From NCBI RefSeq assembly GCF_002073975.1, contig NZ_CP020384.1:1922001-1986000 (forward strand): a stretch of DNA of 64,000 nucleotides, read 5' to 3'. The position numbers were made by a program, and so were the translations under genes. Positions 17,285 through 26,373 of this stretch are shown here, in pieces. Position 1 is the stretch's first letter. Every line of letters starts with the position of its first letter. Below the pieces are notes generated by a model. The model saw nothing but the letters and a program-made list of their open reading frames with translations. It ran no database searches and was not told where the DNA came from. This DNA is from Rhodovulum sp. MB263. Lineage in GTDB: Bacteria; Pseudomonadota; Alphaproteobacteria; Rhodobacterales; Rhodobacteraceae.

Positions 17285-18820
17285 ATGACCTTGCAGACCA
17301 TCTCGGACCTTCTTCAGGGACAGGACAATGCCGCGCCGGCCATCGGGGCGCCGGGGCGCGACTGGCTCGATTTCGCGGGGCTTCGCGATCAGGCGAGGCG
17401 GGTGGCGGAGGCGCTGCATGGCGCGGGCATCGGCCGGGGCGACCGGGTGGCCATCGTACTGCCGAACGGGCCCGAAATGGCCGCAGCCTTCGTCACCGTG
17501 GCGCAGGCGGCGGTGACGGCGCCGCTGAACCCGGCCTATCGCGAGGAGGAATTCGCCTTCTATCTCGAGGACCTGAAGGCCCGGGCCGTCGTCTTGCCCG
17601 AGGGCTATGACGGCCCTGCGGCGGCCGCGGCAGAGCGGCTGGGGCTTTGCGTGCTGCGACTGTCGGTCGATCCGGACGAACCTGCCGGGCGCTTCTCGCT
17701 GAGTGCCGAGGGCGGGGGCGGTGCCTGCGATGCCGCCGCGCCGGGCCCCGGGGATGTGGCGCTGATCCTGCATACCTCGGGCACCACCTCGCGGCCGAAG
17801 ATCGTGCCGCTGACGCAGGCGAATGTGGCGGCCTCGGCGGTCCATATCCGCGACTCGCTGGCGCTGAAGCCCGGGGATCGCTGCCTGAACGTGATGCCGC
17901 TGTTCCATATTCACGGGCTCCTGGCGGCGGTGACGGCGTCTTTGTCGGCCGGGGCCTCGATCTGGTGCGCGCCGGGCTTCGATGCGCTGAAATTCTTCGG
18001 CTGGATGTCGGAGGCGCGGCCCAGCTGGTACAGCGCCGTGCCGACCATGCATCAGGCGATCCTGTCGCGCGCGGGCCGGAACCGCGATGTGATCGAGGCG
18101 GTGCCCTTGCGTTTCCTGCGCTCTTCCTCGGCCTCGCTGCCCGCGCAGGTCATGACCGCGCTGGTCGAGACCTTCGACGCGCCGCTGATCGAGGCGTACG
18201 GGATGACCGAGGCCGCGCATCAGATGTGCTGCAACCCGCTGCCGCGCGGGAGCCAGAAGCCCGGATCGGTCGGCGTGGCGGCCGGCCCCGAGGTGCGCAT
18301 CGCCCATGAGGCCGAGAACCGGCTGATCGAGGGCACCGGCGAGGTGGTGATCTCGGGGCCCAACGTGACGCCGGGCTATGAGGGCAATCCCGAGGCCAAT
18401 GCGAAAAGCTTCTTCGAGGCCGAGGGGCGGCGCTGGTTCCGCACCGGCGATCAGGGCGCCTTCGACGAGGACGGCTATCTGCATCTGACGGGGCGTCTCA
18501 AGGAGATCATCAACCGGGGCGGCGAGAAGGTCAGCCCGCTCGAGGTCGACGGGGTGCTGATGGATCATCCGGCGATTGCGCAATGCGTGAGCTTCGCGCT
18601 GCCGCATCCGAAGCTGGGCGAGGAGGTCGCGGCGGCGGTGGTGCTGAAGGAGGGCGCCGGGGCCAGCGAACGCGAGATCCGGGAATTCGCGGCCGCGCGT
18701 ATGGCCGATTTCAAGGTGCCGCGCAAGGTGGTGATCCTCGACGAGATCCCGAAAGGGGCGACCGGCAAGCTGCAGCGGATCGGCCTGGCCGAAAAGCTGG
18801 GCCTGTCGGAGCCGGCCTGA
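17285..18820 (+). CDS. AMP-forming acyl-CoA ligase, oxalate-CoA ligase-like
   Basis: A 511-residue ANL-superfamily enzyme that activates a carboxylic acid with ATP and CoA. It has the P-loop LHTSGTTSRPKIVPLT, the acyl-site block LRSSSASLPAQV, EAYGMTEAAHQM, the adenylate motif YLHLTGRLKEIINRGGEKVSP and the catalytic lysine in PKGATGKLQR. The SSSASL and EAYGMTEAAHQM blocks resemble the AAE3/Pcs60 group, which activates oxalate. It starts 20 bases after tctA, so it probably activates the imported acid. The precise substrate is an inference. Confidence 0.82.
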   Translation: MTLQTISDLLQGQDNAAPAIGAPGRDWLDFAGLRDQARRVAEALHGAGIGRGDRVAIVLPNGPEMAAAFVTVAQAAVTAPLNPAYREEEFAFYLEDLKARAVVLPEGYDGPAAAAAERLGLCVLRLSVDPDEPAGRFSLSAEGGGGACDAAAPGPGDVALILHTSGTTSRPKIVPLTQANVAASAVHIRDSLALKPGDRCLNVMPLFHIHGLLAAVTASLSAGASIWCAPGFDALKFFGWMSEARPSWYSAVPTMHQAILSRAGRNRDVIEAVPLRFLRSSSASLPAQVMTALVETFDAPLIEAYGMTEAAHQMCCNPLPRGSQKPGSVGVAAGPEVRIAHEAENRLIEGTGEVVISGPNVTPGYEGNPEANAKSFFEAEGRRWFRTGDQGAFDEDGYLHLTGRLKEIINRGGEKVSPLEVDGVLMDHPAIAQCVSFALPHPKLGEEVAAAVVLKEGAGASEREIREFAAARMADFKVPRKVVILDEIPKGATGKLQRIGLAEKLGLSEPA

Positions 18821-18850
18821 GCCGGTTTCCGGGCTTTGCCCGGACGCTGC

Positions 18851-18882
18851 GCGGCGGGTATTTTTCCCAAGAAGAAGAGGAA
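18851..18882 (-). repeat. Interspersed intergenic element, copy B
   Basis: On the minus strand this reads CTCTTCTTCTTGGGAAAAAT followed by ACCCGCCGC, matching the core of the other three copies with a few changes. It lies in the 109-base gap between the acyl-CoA ligase and the PanE-type reductase genes. Confidence 0.65.
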
Positions 18883-18929
18883 CGCGGCAGGCCTTTCGGG
18901 CCCGCTGGCGGAACGAGGGGCGTTTTTCG

Positions 18930-19916
18930 ATGAAGATCTGTGTGTTCGGGGCGGGTGCCATTGGCGGCTATATGGGCGCGAAGCTGGCACAGGCGGGGGC
19001 CGAGGTGAGCCTTGTCGCGCGCGGCCCGCATCTTGCGGCGATGAAGGCGCGGGGGCTTCGGCTGATCGAGGAGGAGAGCGGTACCGACGAGACGGTGCCG
19101 GTCAGGGTCGCGGAGGATGCCGCCGAGCTCGGACGGCAGGACTATGTGGTCGTGACGCTGAAGGCGCATTCGGTGCCGCCGGTGGTTCGCAGGATGCAAC
19201 CCCTGATCGGCGAGGGGACGACCATCGTGTCCGGCGTGAACGGGGTGCCCTGGTGGTATTTCCACAGGATCGGCGGCGCGCTCGAGGGCACGCGGCTCGC
19301 CTCGGTCGATCCGGGCGATGCGCAATGGAACGGGTTCGGGCCCGACAGGGTTCTGGGTTGTGTCGTCTATCCGGCCGCCGAGGTGATCGAGCCCGGTGTC
19401 GTCCGGCATATCGAGGGCAACCGCTTTTCGCTGGGCGAGCCCGATGGGTCGAAATCGGAACGCGCGCTCCGGCTGTCAAGGGCGCTGGCCTCGGCAGGGT
19501 TGAAGGCGCCGGTGCGCCCGAAGCTGCGGGACGAGATCTGGGTCAAGCTTTGGGGGAACCTGTCCTTCAATCCGATCTCGGCGCTGACCCATGCCACGCT
19601 GGATGTGCTTTGCACCGATCCGGGCACGCGGGCCGTGGCGCGGGCGATGATGCTCGAGGCGCAGGCGGTTGCCGAGAAGCTTGGGGTGAAGTTCCCGGTC
19701 GATGTCGAGCGCCGGATCGAGGGAGGGGCCGCGGTCGGGGCGCACCGGACCTCGATGCTGCAGGATCTGGATCTGGGGCGGCCGATGGAAATCGACGCGC
19801 TGGTGGGGTCGGTGCAGGAGCTGGGCCGCATCACCGGCACGCCGACGCCTGCCATCGATACCGTTCTGGCGTTGGTCGCGCTGAGGGCGCGGGTCGCGGG
19901 GCTTTACGGAGCGTGA
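18930..19916 (+). CDS. 2-dehydropantoate 2-reductase family protein (PanE-like)
   Basis: An NADPH-dependent 2-keto acid reductase of 328 residues. The N-terminal Rossmann motif is GAGAIGGYMGAKLAQAGAEV, and the family's catalytic lysine lies in WVKLWGNLSFNPISALT. The genuine PanE makes pantoate for CoA. The family also holds reductases of other 2-oxo acids, and the position after a carboxylate transporter and a CoA ligase suggests a catabolic member. An interspersed repeat separates it from the ligase, so co-transcription is uncertain. Confidence 0.8.
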   Translation: MKICVFGAGAIGGYMGAKLAQAGAEVSLVARGPHLAAMKARGLRLIEEESGTDETVPVRVAEDAAELGRQDYVVVTLKAHSVPPVVRRMQPLIGEGTTIVSGVNGVPWWYFHRIGGALEGTRLASVDPGDAQWNGFGPDRVLGCVVYPAAEVIEPGVVRHIEGNRFSLGEPDGSKSERALRLSRALASAGLKAPVRPKLRDEIWVKLWGNLSFNPISALTHATLDVLCTDPGTRAVARAMMLEAQAVAEKLGVKFPVDVERRIEGGAAVGAHRTSMLQDLDLGRPMEIDALVGSVQELGRITGTPTPAIDTVLALVALRARVAGLYGA

Positions 19917-19926
19917 TTTCGGGCGC

Positions 19927-20186
19927 TCAGGCCCGTTGTTCTGCGATCTCGGCAAAGACGACGCGGCGTGCCGCGGGCGAGAGAGGTTTGGTCAGCAGCG
20001 CGACGCCGCACGCGATCCGCACCCGGCCGGGCAGCAGATGATCATGGCTGAAGGCCCGTAGCGGGCAGTCGTTGCGGAGGAAGCTGAGCGCCATGGCCGA
20101 GGGGAAGGGCCGCCCGTGCCGTCCTGCATGCGTTCTAACCGGGTGCCGCCGCCTGCCGAGCCGCCGATCAGGAGTGCCGGTGTCAA
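19927..20186 (-). pseudogene. Possible remnant of a receiver-domain protein
   Basis: No intact gene. The minus strand ends with GVALLTKPLSPAARRVVFAE, which looks like the C-terminus of a receiver domain in a hybrid kinase. A separate frame upstream contains PALLIGGSAGG, similar to the beta-4 region of such domains. The pieces are in different frames and out of normal spacing. Its nearness to the broken response regulator fits a decayed two-component pair. Weakly supported. Confidence 0.3.
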
Positions 20187-20318
20187 GTCCGGTCAGCATC
20201 GCTGCGGCCAGCATCTGCGGTTCGAGAGCACCCGCGCGGGATTCGCTTTCCGGTCCATCCATCCCCTCCCGAAGACGGCCTTCGCCGGAAATGGCTGCCT
20301 TCCCTGCGGAAGATGCCT

Positions 20319-20942
20319 CTAGCCTGGATCGCACATCCCCCCGGAGAAGCTGGCCTCCTGGGCGATCAGCCCCGCCTGGGCGCGGCTCTGGACCCCGAGC
20401 TTGGGCATGATCGCGGTTACATGGGCCTTAACATTGGTTTCGACAATCGAGAGGTCGAATGTAATCTGTTGGTCGAACTTATCCCCGCCGCTTGCCTGCA
20501 GGATGCGTCGATGCTGCGACGTCAAGAGCGGATCGCATGTTCCCGACCTTTGGCAGCGGTCTGCTCCGGATCATCGGCAATCTCGATGCCCTCGGCGATG
20601 GAGACAATTGTATAACGGAAGACGTCGCGCGTACTGCGCTTGGGCACGCGACCGACGGCCCCCGCCCGGATCGCGGTGCCGATGAGGCGCGGACCGGCGA
20701 TCGAGGACAGGACGACGACCGGTGTCGCCCCGAGCGTGGTCTTGAGGCGGATCAGCCCGTCGAGCCTGCTGACATCCGGCAGGTTGAAATCGAGCAGCAA
20801 GATATCGGGGCGCCGCGCGGTGCCGAGCCGACGGGGCGCGTCTTCGAGATGGCCGCTGGTTTAGAGCTTGCCGATGCCGACCGCCGATTTCAGTGTCATT
20901 GACAGCGCATCGCAAAAAACCGGGGTGATTGTCGATCACCAT
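20319..20942 (-). pseudogene. Decayed LuxR-type response regulator
   Basis: Recognisable only by joining frames. It opens MVIDNHPGF; after a one-base shift in a T run it continues FCDALSMTLKSAVGIGKL and meets TAA. The same frame then gives LLLDFNLPDVSRLDGLIRL (phosphoacceptor-Asp region) and VPKRSTRDVFRYT (conserved lysine). The GerE-type HTH (LSIVETNVKAHVTAIMPKLG) lies in another frame, 20319-20525. At least two frame changes and one nonsense codon show a pseudogene. Intact relatives in the family resemble regulators of acetate metabolism (CrbR type), but that assignment is tentative. Confidence 0.8.
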
Positions 20943-21084
20943 CGCACTGGCAAATCGGGGGGACGGTCGGGCGGATCGGAGCGGCGCTCATAGGGTATCT
21001 GCCTTTGGGCCGGTTGGAGGTGAAGGCCGAGCGGGAACCGGGGCGGGCCTAAGCCTGGTACGGCGTGGCTGGCGCGCTCATCGG

Positions 21085-21700
21085 CACCAAGTTCGAAGCA
21101 CGGCGCCGATGGGCTCCTGCCTTGGTCGAATAGCAGGCGGGGCGGGCAGGCTCTGATCCCAGCGCTCAAGCAGCGCTTGCCAAGCGTCGCCCGGCTGGTC
21201 AGTCTGTCAGGCATCGACGAACTCAAGGATATCCGCCTTGTCGATGACGGCGCGCCTTGCATCGGCGCAGCAACGCCATTTGCGACGAGGCGGCAGCGTC
21301 CTCACCGGCACTGGCCGATCTGGTCGCCCATGTCGGCGATACGGAGGTGGTGCTTGCCTCAGGCCAGCGACCCGGACCAACATCCGCGAGATCATGCTCG
21401 ACGGCTATCTAGGGGCATGTTCGATACCGCCTTGGAGGAGAGTGAAATTATCACCGAGATCCGCTTTCCGGTTCCCCATCAGGCGGCCTATGTCATATTC
21501 GCCCAGCCGGCCTCGCGCTCTGACGATGGGGGCGCGTGGCGGTCGCTCGCGCTTCGGAAGAGGGCGTGTCCCGCGGGCCAAGGCCGCGTTTCCGGACGCG
21601 ATTTCAGGACCGAATCCGGAGGCGGGGCTGAGCGCCGATCACCGCGCGCATCTAGTTCGGGTGCAGGCCGGACGAGCGGCGGCCGGAGCCTGCCGAGCCC
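21085..21700 (+). pseudogene. Decayed CoxM-like FAD subunit of a molybdenum hydroxylase
   Basis: Scattered over three frames are GQALIPALKQRLPSVARLVS with LSGIDELKDI and IGAATPFA; then SPALADLVAHVGDTEV; then MFDTALEESEIITEIRFPVP and IFAQPASR; then NPEAGLSADHRAHLVRV. In this order they match the FAD-binding medium subunit of CO dehydrogenase/xanthine dehydrogenase-type enzymes (GGQSLIPALK, IGAxT, ALADL..HIGD, EIITxIRFP and a YRAHLV end). The FAD-loop glycine/serine block (TIGG) is missing. Several frameshifts make a functional product impossible. Which hydroxylase it served cannot be told. The large and small subunits are not seen. Confidence 0.78.
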
Positions 21701-21744
21701 GGATCCCGCAACGGAGAGTGGACGGCCTGCCGTCTTGCGTAGCA

Positions 21745-21796
21745 GACAAGACCCCCGATCCGATCCCCGATCGCGGATCGGATCGGGGGCCTTGTC
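21745..21796. terminator. Large GATC-rich stem-loop
   Basis: GACAAG-A-CCCCCGATCCGATCC pairs with GGATCGGATCGGGGG-C-CTTGTC (15 bp, one mismatch, 6 bp) around an 8-base loop. It ends 58 bases beyond the stop of the minus-strand acidic protein gene and borders the pseudogene stretch. It has no clear U-tract, so it could be a transcription barrier, an mRNA 3' stabiliser or a mobile-repeat remnant. Confidence 0.6.
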
Positions 21797-21854
21797 TGTC
21801 CGGGCGGCGCATGGGGGAAGACGCCGGTCCCGGACCCAAGCTGCGATAGATGTT

Positions 21855-23390
21855 TCAGGCGCCGAACCGCTGCTCGGCGACGGGGCGGCCTTCGAGCAAC
21901 TGACTGACCATCGCAGCGATGCTCTCCTGGGTCGCGTTCAGCCGGTCGAGAACGGCATCGAGATTGTCCTTCCGCTCGGCTCCATGGCCGGCCATCAGCT
22001 GTTCGGACAGCGCGGTCACGAGGCTTGACAAGGCGTCGATCTCGATGGCGCGGGCAGCGATGTCGTCGCCACTGACACTGCCCTCGGGCTGGGCCTCGGC
22101 CAGTCGCTCGATCCGTTCGAGCAGATCGGCGATCTCGCCCGAATGCGAGGATTGAACCTCGCCCAGACGTTCGGCAATGGCCTCGATCCGCTGCTCGATC
22201 GCCTCGATGGCGGCCTCCGAACTGTCGGCATCGTCGGTCGGGGCGCTCGACGATTGGGCGAGCGCATAAAGCGCCGTTTCGATCCGCTCCACAGCGGCTT
22301 CGACCCGCTCGAGACCTTCGGCCAGACGTTGCTGGCGGTCCTCGATCCGTGTCATTGCGGCCTCGATGGTCGAGATCCGCGTTCCGAGGCTTTCTCCCGG
22401 ATCCGCATCTGCCTGATCGTCGCGCGGATTGCCGAGCATGAATTCGATCAGGTCGAGCCGATCCATCACCCGGTCGAGAGCGGCGCCGAAAGTCTCGGCC
22501 GCGGCCTCGTCCGGTTCGCCAGTGTGATCGGGGAATTCGTCCTCTGGCGCACTGTCTGAGCCGTCGGCCGCGGGCTGGTCTTCCCCGGCCTCTGTCTCTG
22601 CCTCGGACATGTCGGGAAGGAGGTCGTCTGCCTCCGGCGCGATATTGTCGGAGAGAGGGGGCTCTGCCCCGGTGGCGGCGTCGTCTTCAGGCGCGATATC
22701 GGGGCCCGGACCGGCCTCATCGGACAGCACGGCCAGGTCGGCGACGGCTTCGTCCCCGGTTTCGGACATGGTATCGGGTGGCGTCCGGAGCTCTGTCTCG
22801 GGGACGCCCGGAATATCCGGGAACTCTTCCTCCGCCATCGCTTCCAGAACCGAGGCCTCATCCTCCGTGATGGCCGCCTCGAAAGCGGGCTCGTCGGCGG
22901 CGTCTTCGGGCATTGCGTCCCCGGAGTCGGAAGGCTCATCTTCCGGGGCCGCATCCGGGACGACTTCGTCGGCCATCCCGGCAGTTTCGACCGCGTCACC
23001 GGCAGGCGCGATTTCGTCATCCTCGTCCGATACCCCCGCCACGAGGCCGGGGTCGTCGGGGACGATCTCTGCCTCCTCTTCGGGAGCGGGCACGGGGGCC
23101 AGATCGGTGAGCCGGAACGGGTCGAGCCGAAGGAAATTCGGGATCTCGCGCCGGAAGGTGAGGCCCACGCCCTGGCCGGGCATCATGATGGCCTCGACGC
23201 CCATCGCGCGAAGGACACGCATTGCCGAGGCCGGAACCGCCTCGGGCGCGCCGCGCGACATGGTCAGAAGGTGTGTAGGCCGAGGCTCGACGGTGGCATC
23301 GGCCGTCGCGGCCGCGCTGTCCGGGCCGAAGCTTGCCGACGCCGGGGACATCTCGTTCGCAAAACCAGTCACGGGGTTCTCCCTGCTCAT
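21855..23390 (-). CDS. Acidic coiled-coil protein of unknown function
   Basis: A 511-residue protein that I cannot assign. Residues 1-80 form a small domain (MRVLRAMGVEAIMMPGQGVG). About 80-305 are a low-complexity, highly acidic linker rich in Glu, Asp, Ala and Pro. About 310-505 are predicted coiled coil (heptad-like TRIEDRQQRLAEGLERVEAA). No signal peptide or membrane helix. It begins 76 bases after the GGDEF-EAL gene on the same strand, so the two are probably cotranscribed. A scaffold or localisation role is a guess. Confidence 0.7.
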   Translation of the reverse strand: MSRENPVTGFANEMSPASASFGPDSAAATADATVEPRPTHLLTMSRGAPEAVPASAMRVLRAMGVEAIMMPGQGVGLTFRREIPNFLRLDPFRLTDLAPVPAPEEEAEIVPDDPGLVAGVSDEDDEIAPAGDAVETAGMADEVVPDAAPEDEPSDSGDAMPEDAADEPAFEAAITEDEASVLEAMAEEEFPDIPGVPETELRTPPDTMSETGDEAVADLAVLSDEAGPGPDIAPEDDAATGAEPPLSDNIAPEADDLLPDMSEAETEAGEDQPAADGSDSAPEDEFPDHTGEPDEAAAETFGAALDRVMDRLDLIEFMLGNPRDDQADADPGESLGTRISTIEAAMTRIEDRQQRLAEGLERVEAAVERIETALYALAQSSSAPTDDADSSEAAIEAIEQRIEAIAERLGEVQSSHSGEIADLLERIERLAEAQPEGSVSGDDIAARAIEIDALSSLVTALSEQLMAGHGAERKDNLDAVLDRLNATQESIAAMVSQLLEGRPVAEQRFGA

Positions 23391-23466
23391 CCAGTCACTC
23401 CCGGTGGTACGCCCAATGGGTTACGAAAGTCTTGAAGACTGCCGGAACAGGCTGCCCAGGGAAGGC

Positions 23467-26133
23467 TCAGGCGACCGAGGACGCGCCCGGGCCGCGGTCG
23501 CCGAACCGGCCCGCAGCCAGCCGTCTGCTGAAATCGTCTGCGGACAGCGGGCGGGCGAAATGAAACCCCTGCAATGTGTCGCAACCGAGCCCAGCGAGGA
23601 TTTCGGCATGGGCCGAGGTCTCGACGCCTTCGGCCGTCACGCCGATACCGAAGGTCCGGCCGATATCGACGATACTGCGCACCAGCCGTCGGGCCCGCTC
23701 GGTCCGGGTGACCGGCACGACCAGACGCTGGTCGATCTTCATCACGTCGGGTGCAAGCTGCATCAGGCCCACCACCGAGGCATGGCCCGATCCGAAATCG
23801 TCGACCTCGATGCCGAAGCCCTGTTCGCGCAACAGATCGATGTGAAAGCAGAATTCCTCGTTCTGCTCTTCGACCAGCACGCTTTCGAGCACTTCGAGCG
23901 CGATCCGCGTGGACCCGATCTCGATCCCCGCGGCGATGCCGGGCAGATCGGAATCGCGCAATTGGGCGACGCCTGCATTGAACGAGATTTTCGGGATGGC
24001 AAGGCCCGCACGGTTCATCGCGGCGACCTCTTCGAGCCCCTTGCGATAGATGATGCGGTCGATCTCGGGCAGCATCGACATCTGCCCGGCAAGCCCGAGA
24101 AACGCGGATGGGGGCAGGATGCCGCGCAGCGGATGGCGCCAGCGCGCCAGCGTCTCGATGCCGACCAGCGCATGGGTCGCGGCATCGAACTGGGGCTGGA
24201 AATAGGGCACGAATTCCTCGCGCAGCACGGCCTGTTCGATCTCGAGGGCAAGGCGGCGCTTTTCCTGCACGTCGCGGTGCAGCGAGGGCGTATAGAGCGT
24301 GATCGCGTTGCGTCCGCCGTCTTTCGATGCGTAAAGCGCGGCATCCGCACTGACCAGCAGCGCGGAATTGTCGACCAGCCGGCCATCGGCGGCACAGATA
24401 CCGAAACTGGCCCCGACCCGGCAGGTCTTGTTCTGGAACGGGATGTCGCGCAGGATCTCGTCGCGAAGCCGTTCGGCCATGGCCTGCGCCTCAATGGCAT
24501 CGCGCCCGCTCCCGAGCAGGATCACGAATTCATCACCGCCGATCCTTGCCGCGACATCGCCCGGCGCGATGCAGTTGCGCAGGATCGCCGCAATCCGGGT
24601 CAGGACATGATCACCCGCTGCGTGGCCAAGGGTGTCGTTGACGTTCTTGAAATGGTCGAGATCAATGCGGATGATCGTGCGCGGATCCGCCTCGGAGCCG
24701 AGTGCCTCGAACAGGTGTTCAAGCGCGCGCCGGTTCGGCAGGCCGGTCAGGCTGTCCTGAAGGGCCTGCTGTTCAAGCTTGCGCCGGACGCTTTCAAGCT
24801 GGCCTTCATAGGCCTTGCGGCGGGTGATATCGGAGGAAATGGTCGCGAAACGGGCGACCTGTCCCTGGCTGTCAAAGATCGGCGTGATGCTGAGATAGGC
24901 CCAGAACGGCGTTCCGTCGCGGCGGTAATTCAGGATTTCGGCGCGGACCGGACGCGTGTCGGCGATGGCCTCGCGCAGGCTGCGACTGACGTCCGGGTCG
25001 GTGCCGGGCCCCTGAAGAAGCGCATCCGCATTCTGGCCCAGCACTTCCTCTGCCGTATAGCCTGTCATGGTCAGAAAGGCGGGATTGGTCCAGACGATGC
25101 GCCGGTCGCGATCCGAGACCAGGATGGAATCATGGGACATCCTGGCGATCTGCGCCAGTTCGGCCAGTTCGACCTGCTGGGATGCCAGGCGCCGGCGGCT
25201 GTCTTCCAGCGCGCGATGCGGCGCGACGATGAAGCGGCGCCCGGCCAGCCCCATTGCCATGAAGGGCAGCAGCAATGCGAAGCCGGTGAACAGGAAGACC
25301 TCGCGTCCCATTTCCCAGCCGAGCCGCGCGGTGAGCTTGGTATTGCGTGCGATCTTCACGTAGAAATCGGTACCCACGACCGGTGCGGCGATCGGATCGG
25401 TGCGGTCGCCGCTCCATTCGGGATACATCTGCACCTGAAATCCGGTGGCGAGCTGTGTCGCGGCAGAGACCGCGTCGCCCGCCAGAACCCGGCTGAGGTC
25501 GAGATGCTTCTCGATCACCAGCATGCCGCGCGGCGGCCCGTCAGACAGGATGGGCAACGAAATGAGGAAGGCCGCCTCGACCGGCGTCTTGCCGGGCCGG
25601 TAGGACACGATGGGCGCGTTGCCGATGAGCCCGTTTTCGAGACTGCTGAGCCCCTGGCGGGTTTCGGCAAGGCCGAAGACCGGACGCCGGACCCGGCCTG
25701 GCGTTCGCAGCCGGACATGACCCTGGCGGTCGAACAGCAAGGCCTGCGCCGTCACCCCGTCGACTAGCCGTTCCAGGTCGCGTCGCATCTGCGCCGGACG
25801 AATCCGGCCTGACCCGGCGAGATAGGCGGCCGTGGCCGGCGCCTCGGCCAGTTCCCTTGCATCCGACAACACCAGTGTCAGCGCATCCTGCACGCTGGCC
25901 GCGCGGGTCTGGGCCTGGGTCTCGAGCGCGGCCCGGTGCAGCTTGTGCAGCGCCGGCATGGCCACGAGCCACAGCGCCGCGGCGATGGCGGCAAGCGCCG
26001 TCAGGTACCCCGCCGCAGTCAACAGCAGGAACCTTCGGTCGACATCGAGCCGGGTCATCGGCACGGCATGGCCGGTCGATGCGCGCCGGTCCGGTCGGTG
26101 GAGGGCAGGCGGTGGCGGGGCATTCCTGTTCAC
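23467..26133 (-). CDS. Membrane-bound diguanylate cyclase/phosphodiesterase (PAS-GGDEF-EAL)
   Basis: An 888-residue cyclic-di-GMP enzyme. It has a membrane helix at about 33-60, a periplasmic sensor region to about 270, a second helix (FLFTGFALLLPFMAMGLAG), a PAS domain at about 325-440, GGDEF at about 460-620 with the intact motif IGGDEFVILL, and EAL at about 635-885. The EAL motif reads ETL in VGIETLARWRHP and keeps the catalytic Glu; EVDDFGSGHAS and KIDQRLV are also present. Both activities may therefore work. The start is GTG at 26133 without a strong ribosome site; ATG at residue 26 (26058) is an alternative. Confidence 0.9.
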   Translation of the reverse strand: MNRNAPPPPALHRPDRRASTGHAVPMTRLDVDRRFLLLTAAGYLTALAAIAAALWLVAMPALHKLHRAALETQAQTRAASVQDALTLVLSDARELAEAPATAAYLAGSGRIRPAQMRRDLERLVDGVTAQALLFDRQGHVRLRTPGRVRRPVFGLAETRQGLSSLENGLIGNAPIVSYRPGKTPVEAAFLISLPILSDGPPRGMLVIEKHLDLSRVLAGDAVSAATQLATGFQVQMYPEWSGDRTDPIAAPVVGTDFYVKIARNTKLTARLGWEMGREVFLFTGFALLLPFMAMGLAGRRFIVAPHRALEDSRRRLASQQVELAELAQIARMSHDSILVSDRDRRIVWTNPAFLTMTGYTAEEVLGQNADALLQGPGTDPDVSRSLREAIADTRPVRAEILNYRRDGTPFWAYLSITPIFDSQGQVARFATISSDITRRKAYEGQLESVRRKLEQQALQDSLTGLPNRRALEHLFEALGSEADPRTIIRIDLDHFKNVNDTLGHAAGDHVLTRIAAILRNCIAPGDVAARIGGDEFVILLGSGRDAIEAQAMAERLRDEILRDIPFQNKTCRVGASFGICAADGRLVDNSALLVSADAALYASKDGGRNAITLYTPSLHRDVQEKRRLALEIEQAVLREEFVPYFQPQFDAATHALVGIETLARWRHPLRGILPPSAFLGLAGQMSMLPEIDRIIYRKGLEEVAAMNRAGLAIPKISFNAGVAQLRDSDLPGIAAGIEIGSTRIALEVLESVLVEEQNEEFCFHIDLLREQGFGIEVDDFGSGHASVVGLMQLAPDVMKIDQRLVVPVTRTERARRLVRSIVDIGRTFGIGVTAEGVETSAHAEILAGLGCDTLQGFHFARPLSADDFSRRLAAGRFGDRGPGASSVA

Positions 26134-26373
26134 AATTTGTTCGCCGGCGCATCCTGCGACCCCGGATTTGGCGCAGTCTTAACGCAGCCGAAGAAAACCC
26201 GGACAATTCGAGCGGTCCGCGACGGGCGCGGAACGGCGCGTTGCCGGGGGGGGCGATACGGAGGGCAGGCGCTGCGGCGGGGTCCGGGTTTCGGCCCTTG
26301 CCTTGAGTCCGGCCCGGGGGCACAATTTTCTGTATCCGGTCCGGGGGGACCGCTTTGACGAGGCGAGGGACGG

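Noticed and set aside
20929-21156. 75-residue plus-strand frame beside the response regulator
   Set aside because: No ribosome site, no recognisable fold, and its composition resembles random GC-rich DNA; part of the decayed stretch.
21177-22028. 283-residue plus-strand frame as an intact gene
   Set aside because: Only its early part matches the CoxM-like family, the match jumps frames, and its end overlaps the minus-strand acidic protein gene.
22609-25767. 1052-residue plus-strand open frame opposite the GGDEF-EAL and acidic protein genes
   Set aside because: Antisense shadow; the Ser-rich start mirrors the acidic codons of the minus-strand gene.
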